Origin: Nitrospina sp.
GTDB taxonomy: Bacteria > Nitrospinota > Nitrospinia > Nitrospinales > Nitrospinaceae
Assembly: GCA_004357365.1 (NCBI GenBank)
Contig: SMVT01000102.1
Span: 1 to 8,153, forward strand
Direction: 5' to 3'
Length of the DNA: 8,153 nt
Shown: positions 1 through 6,860 of the stretch, in pieces
Numbering within the stretch: position 1 is the stretch's first letter
How the letters are laid out: the number at the start of each line of letters is the position of its first letter
Program-made: the position numbers and the translations under genes
Notes under the pieces: generated by a model
What the model saw: the letters and a program-made list of their open reading frames with translations, nothing else
The model's database searches: none
What the model was told of the DNA's origin: nothing

Positions 1-1014
1 CTCAAATTCGCTCTCAAGGACAAATACCAGTTTGGCAACATCATCGGCCAAAACGCGGGCATGAAAAAGGTGTTCGAGTATATCGAGAAGGTCAGCAACA
101 GCAACGCCACGGTCCTGATCGGCGGCGAAAGCGGCACCGGCAAGGAGTTGGTCGCCAAGGCGCTTCACTACAACAGTTCCCGGAAGAACTACCCGTTCAT
201 TTCGATCAATTGCGGGGCCTTGCCGGAAAATCTGCTGGAGAGCGAACTGTTCGGCCATGAAAAGGGCGCCTTCACCAGTGCCGATTCCACCAAGATCGGG
301 CTGATGGAAGCCGCCCACAAGGGGACGTTTTTTCTGGATGAAGTGTACGAAGCACCGCATTCGACCCAGGTGAAACTCCTGCGGGTTTTGCAGGAGAGAG
401 AATTAACCCGGGTCGGAGGCACCAAGCCGATCAAGGTGGATTTACGCATCCTTGCCGCCACCAACCGGGACTTGGCCGAGGGAGTCAAACAGAAAGTCTT
501 CCGGGAGGATTTGTACTACCGCCTGAAAGTCATTTCCATCGAAATACCGCCTCTGCGCAAACGCAAAGAGGACATTCCGCTTTTGGTCCAGCACTTCATC
601 AACAAGTACAACGAACAGCATGACAAAGAAGATAAAATTCAGGGTATCGAACCCGATGCGCTGAAGTGCATGGAGAATTATGAGTGGCCCGGCAATATCC
701 GTGAATTGGAAAATACCATCGAACGGGCGGTGGTGCTGGGACCGGGCGGTTTGATCCGCGTCTCCAGTTTGCCGGAAGAAATTTTTAAGGCGCCTTCGCC
801 TGCGGACAATCTCATCCCCGCCATTGAGGGCGAGGGGCCGGTCGATCTGGAGCAGACGTTGGACAACATCGAAAAGAGCATGCTCCTGGGCGCTTTGAGT
901 AAAACCGACGGCATGATCAACAAGGCCGCCAAACTCCTGAACCTGAGTTTTCGCTCCATGCGCTACCGGGTCAAAAAGCACAACATCAATGCCAAAACCG
1001 AGGGTAATGAATGA
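1..1014 (+). CDS. Sigma-54-dependent transcriptional activator, PilR/NtrC-like (5' partial)
   Basis: This is an AAA+ enhancer-binding protein that remodels sigma-54 RNA polymerase by ATP hydrolysis. The frame is open to the left edge. The ATG at 61 is internal, because the 20 codons before it read as the usual lead-in to this domain (ending FGNIIGQNAGM), so a receiver or sensor domain probably lies outside the window. Numbering from the codon at 61, I see Walker A GESGTGKE (22-29), the sigma-54-contact loop as GAFTSA (69-74) instead of GAFTGA, Walker B GTFFLDE (88-94), sensor I ATN (133-135), candidate arginine fingers R148 and R154, and sensor II WPGNIRELEN (209-218). A Fis-type helix-turn-helix occupies about 283-307, with an SFRSMRYRVKK recognition region typical of PilR-like proteins. 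The stop overlaps the next gene's start as ATGA (1011-1014), which implies translational coupling. Its targets cannot be read from this sequence. Confidence 0.93.
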   Translation, partial: LKFALKDKYQFGNIIGQNAGMKKVFEYIEKVSNSNATVLIGGESGTGKELVAKALHYNSSRKNYPFISINCGALPENLLESELFGHEKGAFTSADSTKIGLMEAAHKGTFFLDEVYEAPHSTQVKLLRVLQERELTRVGGTKPIKVDLRILAATNRDLAEGVKQKVFREDLYYRLKVISIEIPPLRKRKEDIPLLVQHFINKYNEQHDKEDKIQGIEPDALKCMENYEWPGNIRELENTIERAVVLGPGGLIRVSSLPEEIFKAPSPADNLIPAIEGEGPVDLEQTLDNIEKSMLLGALSKTDGMINKAAKLLNLSFRSMRYRVKKHNINAKTEGNE

Positions 1015-3065
1015 GCCGATCCCCACGGCCCTGGACCCTGCGAACTCTTATCTATTGGATTTGTTTCTTTTCGGCCATACTCTCCGGGTGGCTCGTTGCG
1101 GGAACTTCCGTGCTGAGCCAGGATTTTGAATCCCGCCGCGGTGCCGACACCCTGTTTGCCAAGGCTGAAACCCTGTTTCACGAAAACCAGCTGATGCCGG
1201 CCCGCGCCGCCTATGAGGATTTTCTAAGGGCCTTTTCCCTCGACCTCCGTGCAGCCAAGGCCGTTATGCGGCTGGGGCAGATGGATATCAAGAATAAATC
1301 CTACCTCTCCGCACTGAGGAACTACCAGTATTTTCTGGAAAATTTTTCCGATTCCACGCTGGTGTATCGCGTCCAACTGGATATGGGCCGGTGCTACTTC
1401 GAATTGAAGCGATACCCGGAAGCCGAAAAACTGTTCCGGCAGGCGGTTCAGGTCAATCCCGATCCGATGCAAAAGTGGCAGGCGTTTGTTTACCTCGGTT
1501 ACATCGACGACCAGCGGCTGGAACTCGAAAAAGCGTTTAAAAAATTCAGGCAGATCATCGATATAAGTCCGTTCCCGGAAATCAAACAGGAAGCCATCCG
1601 TTACATCGAAACCATCGTTAAAGAGAAGCTGACCAAAAAGCAACTGGTCTCCCTGGCCGGGACCCTGGGGTCCCGCTTTCCGGCGGATTTGATATTACAG
1701 CGGTTGATTTTGAATTACCGTGTCGAACGCGATCTGGGAAATTATCAAACCAGCCTGGAAGAGTTCATTTTTCGTTTCCCGGACCATGATATGAGGGAGC
1801 ATTATGAAAAGTTGCTCCTCCGTCTGAAAACCGATGCGACCCGGGCGATGCGCGTCGGTGTGGTCCTGCCCTTGTCCGGCAAACGGGCGCTGGTCGGCCA
1901 GCGGGTGTTGCAGGGCATTCAGCTTGCGATCAATCAACTGGCCACCCGGGATAAAAGCCGGCTGGAAATGGTGATCAAGGATTCCGGCTTGGGCCGGGAG
2001 GTGGTTCAGGTGGTGGAGGAATTGGCACAGGACCCGAATGTCATTGGAATCATCGGACCCGTACTGACCGAGGAAGTGAAGGCGGTGATTCCCATTCTGG
2101 AGAAATACCAACTGCCGGTGTTCACCCCCACCGCCTCGACCCACGGATTGGCCGAAAAAAGTCCCTACATTTTCAGAAACGCCCTCACCAAAGAACTGCA
2201 AGCCCGCTTTCTGGCGCGGCATGCCATCAACGAGTTGAACCTGTACCGGTTTGTGGTGATCTATCCCACCGAACCTTACGGGGAAACCATGCGGCAGGTG
2301 TTCGAGGAGGAAATCCGGTCCTCCGGCGGGCATATCGTCGAATCGATTCCTTATGACCGGAAGCAGACGGATTTTAAAAAGCAGATTTTACAAATCGGAG
2401 GAATCGCCGACGACCGCCTGAAAGCCCGTATCCAGCGGCATATCAAACGGGGCACCCAGCCCCCGCCGTTGAATGACAAGGGGAATAAGTCCCGGCCGCT
2501 GGTGGAAGGCGGGCTGTATGCCGACGATAAGGTGGAAGCCCTGAAGGTCGCCTTGGAATTGAATTACGATGCCATTTTTATCCCCGGGTATTACGACAAA
2601 GTCCGTCTCATCGTTCCCCAATTGGCCTTTTATAATATTGAGGAGATTCTGTTGATGGGGGGCAACGGCTGGAACTCCCGCGAGCTGGTGGAAAGCGCCC
2701 GCAATTTTCTCAAAACGGTTTTGTTCGTGGACGGGTTTTATGTTAACTCTGAAAATGAACGCACCGTGAAGTTTGTCGATATGTTTCTTTCCACCTTCGG
2801 GCAGAATCCCACCATTCATTCGGCTCAATCCTACGATGTCGCGAATATCTTCGTGAAACTGATCCGGGAAGGGGCGTTCAATCGCCTCGATGTTTTGAAC
2901 GGGTTGCGTTCCCTAAAGGATTTTCCCGGTGTCTCCGGGGACACCACCATCCTGCCTTCCGGCGATTCCAATAAAACGCTGGTCAAGTTGACGGTGAAGG
3001 AGGGAGAAATTGTGGAGCAGGTTCTGGAATCCGCCGAGACCCCACCGGCACCGGACGAAGAATAG
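1011..3065 (+). CDS. LpoA-like penicillin-binding protein activator: TPR helices plus periplasmic-binding fold
   Basis: This 684-residue envelope protein has a hydrophobic segment at about residues 12-36 after a basic N-terminus, serving as a signal peptide or anchor. No lipobox is visible: Cys18 lies inside the hydrophobic run without an L-[AS]-[GA]-C context. Residues 44-270 are helical TPR-like repeats (for example 118-150, with GRCYFELKRYPEAEKLFRQA). Residues 280-670 form a type I periplasmic-binding fold, starting RVGVVLPLSG, with IIGPVLTEE (347-355), LPVFTPTAS (368-376) and YDAIFIPGYYDKV (519-531). This is the domain order of E. coli LpoA, which stimulates PBP1A, and of the deltaproteobacterial proteins named penicillin-binding protein activator. 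A basic, proline-containing insert (466-512) sits between the lobes. The start at 1011 is supported by the ATGA coupling and the signal segment right after it. PBP1A converges on it 6 bases downstream. An ordinary branched-chain amino-acid-type binding protein is the alternative, but the TPR domain and missing permease genes argue against it. Confidence 0.85.
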   Translation: MSRSPRPWTLRTLIYWICFFSAILSGWLVAGTSVLSQDFESRRGADTLFAKAETLFHENQLMPARAAYEDFLRAFSLDLRAAKAVMRLGQMDIKNKSYLSALRNYQYFLENFSDSTLVYRVQLDMGRCYFELKRYPEAEKLFRQAVQVNPDPMQKWQAFVYLGYIDDQRLELEKAFKKFRQIIDISPFPEIKQEAIRYIETIVKEKLTKKQLVSLAGTLGSRFPADLILQRLILNYRVERDLGNYQTSLEEFIFRFPDHDMREHYEKLLLRLKTDATRAMRVGVVLPLSGKRALVGQRVLQGIQLAINQLATRDKSRLEMVIKDSGLGREVVQVVEELAQDPNVIGIIGPVLTEEVKAVIPILEKYQLPVFTPTASTHGLAEKSPYIFRNALTKELQARFLARHAINELNLYRFVVIYPTEPYGETMRQVFEEEIRSSGGHIVESIPYDRKQTDFKKQILQIGGIADDRLKARIQRHIKRGTQPPPLNDKGNKSRPLVEGGLYADDKVEALKVALELNYDAIFIPGYYDKVRLIVPQLAFYNIEEILLMGGNGWNSRELVESARNFLKTVLFVDGFYVNSENERTVKFVDMFLSTFGQNPTIHSAQSYDVANIFVKLIREGAFNRLDVLNGLRSLKDFPGVSGDTTILPSGDSNKTLVKLTVKEGEIVEQVLESAETPPAPDEE

Positions 3066-3071
3066 AAATCT

Positions 3072-5594
3072 CTAAAAGATATTTTCTTCCAGAGGGCGGA
3101 CATCCACCAGACTGCTGTCAGGCAGATTTTCGTTCAGAAAGACTTCAAACCGTCCCTTCGGATCGTCAAAGTCGGTTTCCTGCCCGGTTTCCGGATTGAT
3201 TTTAACAAAGGTCACGTCATTGGGTATCGGAAAGCTCTTGACCGGCAGGTTTCTCAATGCGTTCTCCATAAACATTGTCCAGATCGGTATCGCGGTGCGC
3301 GTCCCGGTTTCATTGATCCCCAGCGATTCGTCCCGATCTTTTCCCACCCAGACGCCGGTGACCAGTTCGGGGGAAAATCCGATGAACCAGGCATCGTTAT
3401 AGTCGTTGGTGGTGCCGGTTTTCCCGGCGATGGGACGGTGCAGGGTTTCGGTGATGACGTGCGCGGTGCCATACCGGACCACGCTCTCCATCATGTTGGT
3501 GATCACATACGCGACCCCCGGCGAAATAACGGCTTCGCCCATGGGTTCATAGGCGTAAAGAACTTCATCATTGCGGTCCTTGATAATGCGGATGGAGACC
3601 GGCGGGATACGCACCCCCTGATTGGCGAAAATGGAGTAGGCCGAAACCAGTTCGTATAACGTCACTCCGGAGGAACCCAGCGCAATGGACAGGTTGTTGG
3701 CCAGATCGGTGGTGATTCCCAGCCGGCGGGCCATTTGGATGGCTTTGGGCACGCCGGTGTTTTGCAGGAGTTTGATGGTGACCACATTGCGGGAATGGGT
3801 CAGCGCCGTTCGGACGGACGTGGGACCGTAAAATTTCTTTTCAAAGTTGACCGGCTTCCATTTGTCAAACGTATCTTCCTTTTCCCTGAAGATGACCGGC
3901 GAATCGATAATGATGCTGGCAGGCGTATAGCCGTCCTGAATCGCGGTCGCGTAGATGATGGGCTTGAACGCCGAACCTGGCTGGCGCACCGCCTGGGTGG
4001 CGCGGTTGAACTGGCTCTTGGTGAAATCATAACCGCCTACCATGGCTTTGATGTACCCGGTGCTGGGTTCCAGGCTGATCAGGCCCGCTTCCGCTTCGGG
4101 CTCCTGCTCGAGCGCCAGGTCCCAGCCGCCGCCATCCAGAGCCGACAGCACCTTGACCTCGATAATATCCCCCTTGGAGAGCGCCTGACGGGGATGGGTG
4201 ATCTGGTGGTATTTCCCATCCAGCTTGGGGTTGGGTTGGCGGGCCCAGTCCATCTGTTCGAGACGGATCGTGCCTTGGGCGCCGCCCAGATAGACGGCGA
4301 CCTCTTCATCTTTGATTCGAATGACGACGCCCTTGACCAGATCCCCTTCCTTAAAAAGCACCGGTGGAACAAGTTCGACGGGGTCTGTGGCCGCCTCAAC
4401 GGTTTCCATCGCCGACGGGTTGGGATCGGCCGTGGCGCTATGGGCATCGACTGCCGTCTTACCCGGCTCCCCGGTCTTTGGGTGGCGATCCGTCGGCCGT
4501 TTGTTGAGTTCCATCAGCAGAGCATTCAGAACTTCAAGGCCTTGATCGGGGTCGATATTGCCCAACGGTCCGCGGTACCCATACCGTTTGTCCGCCCGGC
4601 GGAGACCCATCTTCACCACCCGTTCGGCGGTGATCTGATTTTCCAGGCTCAGGGTGGTGTAAATTTTCATCCCGTCCCGGTATAGCTTCTGGCTCCCGTA
4701 ATTTTTCTGAATGAACCTCCGGATATGTTCCACGAAGTAGGGTGCCTTGTTGAGCATGCCCTTGACGCCTCCCAGCTCGAGCGGTTCCGCCCCCGCCGCC
4801 TCGTATTCTTCTTCGGTGATAAACCCGTCGTGGAGCATACGGCGCAGGGCGTGATCCCGCCGCTTGAGCGCTTTATCGAGATTGTTGTAGGGCGAATAAT
4901 GCGTGGGCGCCTTGGGCAAGGCGGCGATCATGGCGCATTCGGCGATCGTCAAGTCCTTCAGTTCTTTTCCGAAATAAGTACGGGCCGCCGCACCCACCCC
5001 GTAACCGCCGTGACCGTAATAAATTTGATTGAGGTACATCTCGAAAATTTCATCCTTGGTGAAAATCAATTCGATGCGAATCGCCAGAATGGCTTCCCGG
5101 ATTTTTCGCTCAATTTTCTTTTGCGGGGAGAGATAGAGGGTTTTGGTCAACTGCTGGGTGATCGTGCTGGCGCCTTCCACCACATGTCCCGCTCTTAAGT
5201 TGGCAATGGAGGCGCGGATGATGGCCTTCGGATCGATTCCCAGATGATAATAAAAACCCGAATCTTCCACCGCCAGGGTGGCCTGTTTCAAGCGCAGGGG
5301 GATTTCATCGAACGGCACCAGGATGCGCTTTTCGATAAAAAACTCGGCGATCAGCTCATCCTGATCGGAATACAATTTGGTGATGATGTTGGGTTGATAA
5401 TTCTTTAAGGCGCGGACATCCGGCAAGCCGTCGGAGTATTTGAAATACAGAATGCCGGCTCCCGTGAAACCCAGGACCAGGCCCGTCAGAAAACCCCAAA
5501 GCGTGATTTTCCACAAAACAGTCTTCCAGGTCCGGGGCGCGTTTTCCCGGTTGGGGTCTCTGTTTATTTTTTGGTTTCTCAGGATATTTTTCAT
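3072..5594 (-). CDS. mrcA: Penicillin-binding protein 1A, bifunctional glycosyltransferase/transpeptidase
   Basis: This enzyme polymerises lipid II into glycan strands and cross-links their peptides on the periplasmic face of the inner membrane. At 840 residues it is close to E. coli PBP1A (850). It has a short basic cytoplasmic tail, a membrane anchor at about 27-51, and a GT51 glycosyltransferase domain with the catalytic Glu110 in VEDSGFYYH, GASTITQQLTK (141-151), and EMYLNQIYYGHGGYGVGAAA (185-204). An OB-like domain (about 413-500) follows. The transpeptidase domain carries all three motifs: SAFK with nucleophile Ser541, SRN (601-603) and KTGT (725-728). The protein ends with the common FVKINPETG segment (796-804). 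A 45-residue Ala/Pro/Glu-rich stretch (about 365-410) precedes the OB domain and looks like a flexible linker. The start at 5594 gives a normal short tail but has only a weak purine-rich site (AAAGAG) close to the ATG. It is the last gene of the minus-strand group, 44 bases after the DUF5069 gene. Confidence 0.96.
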   Translation of the reverse strand: MKNILRNQKINRDPNRENAPRTWKTVLWKITLWGFLTGLVLGFTGAGILYFKYSDGLPDVRALKNYQPNIITKLYSDQDELIAEFFIEKRILVPFDEIPLRLKQATLAVEDSGFYYHLGIDPKAIIRASIANLRAGHVVEGASTITQQLTKTLYLSPQKKIERKIREAILAIRIELIFTKDEIFEMYLNQIYYGHGGYGVGAAARTYFGKELKDLTIAECAMIAALPKAPTHYSPYNNLDKALKRRDHALRRMLHDGFITEEEYEAAGAEPLELGGVKGMLNKAPYFVEHIRRFIQKNYGSQKLYRDGMKIYTTLSLENQITAERVVKMGLRRADKRYGYRGPLGNIDPDQGLEVLNALLMELNKRPTDRHPKTGEPGKTAVDAHSATADPNPSAMETVEAATDPVELVPPVLFKEGDLVKGVVIRIKDEEVAVYLGGAQGTIRLEQMDWARQPNPKLDGKYHQITHPRQALSKGDIIEVKVLSALDGGGWDLALEQEPEAEAGLISLEPSTGYIKAMVGGYDFTKSQFNRATQAVRQPGSAFKPIIYATAIQDGYTPASIIIDSPVIFREKEDTFDKWKPVNFEKKFYGPTSVRTALTHSRNVVTIKLLQNTGVPKAIQMARRLGITTDLANNLSIALGSSGVTLYELVSAYSIFANQGVRIPPVSIRIIKDRNDEVLYAYEPMGEAVISPGVAYVITNMMESVVRYGTAHVITETLHRPIAGKTGTTNDYNDAWFIGFSPELVTGVWVGKDRDESLGINETGTRTAIPIWTMFMENALRNLPVKSFPIPNDVTFVKINPETGQETDFDDPKGRFEVFLNENLPDSSLVDVRPLEENIF

Positions 5595-5638
5595 AACTCT
5601 TTTAGCAATACGTTTAGAGGCCGGCGAGTGTCAGCGGT

Positions 5639-6091
5639 TCAGCTTCGTCCTTCTTCCAGATCGATCAAATCCACCCAGGTGGTGATCTCTTTCCGGGTGG
5701 GGTCCAACCGGTCCCGGATTTCGTAAAACTTTTTCCACTTCTCCGGATTGTCCGGCTGGCGGTTCAGAAGGGTCTCGTTCACCGCAATTATCTCCTCCTG
5801 GGAGCGGTGGCGGCATTGAGTGGCCACCCAGGCGGCCAAAGCTTCTTCCATGTCGTCGCCGGCCCGGTGTTGGAAGGTATCCGAATCCACACCCATAAAC
5901 TTCAGCATGATCTCATCCAGGGGACAGGGATAGATGTATTCTCCTAACGTGTTGTCCCGGGCGGCGCGGGCCTTGTCCGCCATTCTCGGAAGATGAACCA
6001 GGCCTGCCATTTGTTCCTTGGGGCTTCGGGGAAATTCCAGGGTCAGATTCATTTTACAAATCAGTCCATGCCGTGCGTGGGCCAACGTCAT
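5639..6091 (-). CDS. DUF5069 domain protein
   Basis: This 150-residue soluble protein has no signal peptide or membrane segment. It matches, from memory, the signature of the DUF5069 family: PRSPKEQMAGLVHLPRMADK (21-40), TLGEYIYPCPLDE (48-60), a Trp/Ala-rich helix (81-90), and a C-terminal TTWVDLIDLEEGR (137-149). The family is widespread but has no established biochemical function that I know of. The ATG at 6091 follows the LRR gene's TGA directly (TGAATG), which would suit coupled translation. However, family similarity begins only near residue 17, so Met14 (codon at 6052-6050) is a credible alternative start. Neither start has a convincing Shine-Dalgarno sequence. It lies between the LRR gene and PBP1A in one direction, so co-transcription with both is likely, though this does not by itself imply a cell-wall role. 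Confidence 0.85.
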   Translation of the reverse strand: MTLAHARHGLICKMNLTLEFPRSPKEQMAGLVHLPRMADKARAARDNTLGEYIYPCPLDEIMLKFMGVDSDTFQHRAGDDMEEALAAWVATQCRHRSQEEIIAVNETLLNRQPDNPEKWKKFYEIRDRLDPTRKEITTWVDLIDLEEGRS

Positions 6092-6559
6092 TCAATCCAG
6101 GCGCACCCGGCTGAGGTTTTTGAAATATCGGGATTTCTTGATGGCGGCCACGCCCTCGTCACCCATGTGGTTGCGAAACAGGTCCAGGGTGTGCAGTTTG
6201 GGAAAATTCTCGGACGCCGCCAGGTGCCGTGCGCCTTCCTCACCGATTTTATTGAACTTCAGGATCAACTGTTCGAGGTTGCTCAAGTGGGGCGAGTTGG
6301 CGATGGCCTGCGCTCCCGGCCCGGAGATCTGGTTGGATTTCAGATTCAGAATTTTGACATTGCGGATGTGGGGACTGGCCATCAGGGCGGCCACTCCGTC
6401 ATCTCCTATTTCGTTATCACCCAGCTCCAGACGGCTGACTTGCGCCAGAATTTCCATTTGAGCCAGCGCCCGGGCGCCCTCATCACCGATCTGGGATTTT
6501 TCAAGGTCCAGGGTATCGCCGTTGACCAGGTTTTTTTTGACTAACTCTTCGATTTCCAT
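6092..6559 (-). CDS. Leucine-rich repeat protein, ribonuclease-inhibitor-like, 27-residue repeats
   Basis: This 155-residue protein consists almost entirely of leucine-rich repeats with the pattern LxLxxNxIGDxGAxALA. The repeat strands begin at residues 17, 44, 71, 98, 125 and 152 (LDL, LEL, LNL, LIL, LDL, VRL), an exact 27-residue period with no insertions or deletions over five full units. The unit resembles the RI-like (LRR_6) class. There is no signal peptide or membrane segment, so a cytoplasmic binding scaffold is likely; its ligand cannot be inferred. The protein stops four residues into a sixth unit (VRLD), with no obvious C-terminal cap. The start at 6559 gives a short charged lead-in (MEIEELVKKN) but has only a poor ribosome site. 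It is the first gene of the minus-strand group, about 40 bases from the predicted transcription start. Confidence 0.85.
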   Translation of the reverse strand: MEIEELVKKNLVNGDTLDLEKSQIGDEGARALAQMEILAQVSRLELGDNEIGDDGVAALMASPHIRNVKILNLKSNQISGPGAQAIANSPHLSNLEQLILKFNKIGEEGARHLAASENFPKLHTLDLFRNHMGDEGVAAIKKSRYFKNLSRVRLD

Positions 6560-6606
6560 GGATTGGGGATTTCCGGAGTTGATGCGACATTCAACCAGTG
6601 CCCTAC

Positions 6607-6635
6607 AGTTTATTGAATTTCCTTCGTAGGTTCAA
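6607..6635 (-). promoter_or_regulatory. Candidate sigma-70-type promoter for the LRR-DUF5069-PBP1A group
   Basis: Read on the minus strand, TTGAAC (6635-6630) and TAAACT (6612-6607) are separated by exactly 17 bases. Each hexamer matches the consensus at 4 of 6 positions. The predicted start near 6600 leaves a leader of about 40 bases before the LRR ATG at 6559. Position and spacing are good but the boxes are only moderate matches. Confidence 0.4.
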
Positions 6636-6647
6636 GCCCTTGACCCT
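6628..6647. promoter_or_regulatory. Imperfect inverted repeat, possible operator shared by divergent promoters
   Basis: AGGTTCAAG and CTTGACCCT are 9-base arms separated by CC, complementary at 8 of 9 positions. The repeat covers the -35 boxes of both the leftward and rightward candidate promoters. A dimeric regulator bound here would block or control both. Part of the symmetry follows simply from two -35 boxes facing apart, so it may not be a real operator. Confidence 0.35.
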
Positions 6648-6667
6648 ATAAATTTATTGACTCTAAT
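6640..6667 (+). promoter_or_regulatory. Candidate sigma-70-type promoter reading rightward
   Basis: TTGACC (6640-6645) and TCTAAT (6662-6667) match the consensus at 5 of 6 positions each, with a 16-base spacer. The predicted start is about 6673-6676, on the ATG of a possible small ORF and about 195 bases upstream of the TPR gene. It is the best plus-strand promoter I can see in this region. Confidence 0.45.
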
Positions 6668-6673
6668 TGTTTG

Positions 6674-6817
6674 ATGAGGGAAGATGAGGCCATTCTGTTG
6701 GAAATTCGCACGCTAAAGGAAATCTTGTTCGCAGGGTGGCGCAATTCGGGTTTTTCCATGGACTTCGAACGGCCTCGGCAGTTTAAGAAATTTGTTTTTT
6801 TTGAACATGGAAAGTGA
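6674..6817 (+). CDS. Possible small ORF, 47 residues, unknown function
   Basis: An ATG at 6674 opens a 47-codon frame ending in TGA at 6815-6817. The product would begin MREDEAILLEIRTLKEIL, an acidic then amphipathic helical start, and continue into a basic, aromatic-rich tail. I recognise no family. There is no signal peptide. The ATG falls where transcription from the candidate promoter at 6640-6667 should begin, so translation would have to be leaderless; no ribosome-binding site precedes it. It ends 52 bases before the TPR gene. It may be a chance frame inside a long 5' leader; codon content is plausible but too short to judge. Confidence 0.25.
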   Translation: MREDEAILLEIRTLKEILFAGWRNSGFSMDFERPRQFKKFVFFEHGK

Positions 6818-6854
6818 TAGATTCAGCTATCCTAATGACTTCTTTAACCCTTTT

Positions 6855-6860
6855 GGGAGG
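6855..6860 (+). promoter_or_regulatory. Shine-Dalgarno sequence that sets the TPR gene start
   Basis: GGGAGG lies 9 bases before the ATG at 6870. It selects that ATG over a TTG codon 78 bases upstream in the same frame (6792). The upstream extension lacks a ribosome site and would place 26 non-hydrophobic residues before an obvious signal peptide. Confidence 0.85.

Noticed and set aside
61..63. ATG at 61 as the true start of the sigma-54 activator
   Set aside because: The upstream 20 codons are open and read as the normal segment before the AAA+ domain, so the gene starts outside the window.
442..1026. Minus-strand frame of 194 codons opposite the sigma-54 activator
   Set aside because: The plus strand encodes an unbroken AAA+ and helix-turn-helix protein; the minus frame is a shadow.
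1695..2333. Minus-strand frame of 212 codons opposite the LpoA-like gene
   Set aside because: The product is His/Gln/Gly-rich without recognisable domains, and the plus-strand gene is well supported across the same stretch.
3735..4685. Long plus-strand frame (316 codons) antisense to PBP1A
   Set aside because: It lies wholly within a gene with complete catalytic motifs on the other strand. Its translation is Arg/Gly/Asp-rich with no family features, as expected for a frame mirrored by GC-biased third positions.
5993..6544. Plus-strand frame of 183 codons over the LRR and DUF5069 genes
   Set aside because: The minus strand shows exact 27-residue LRR periodicity and a DUF5069 signature here; the plus frame has neither a ribosome site nor family motifs.
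6735..6750. Possible sigma-54 promoter (TGGCGCAATTCGGG)
   Set aside because: The GG element is present but the required GC ten bases later is not; the position reads GT.
6795..6802. Run of eight T as a terminator or attenuator ahead of the TPR gene
   Set aside because: I could not find a stable stem immediately upstream of the T run.
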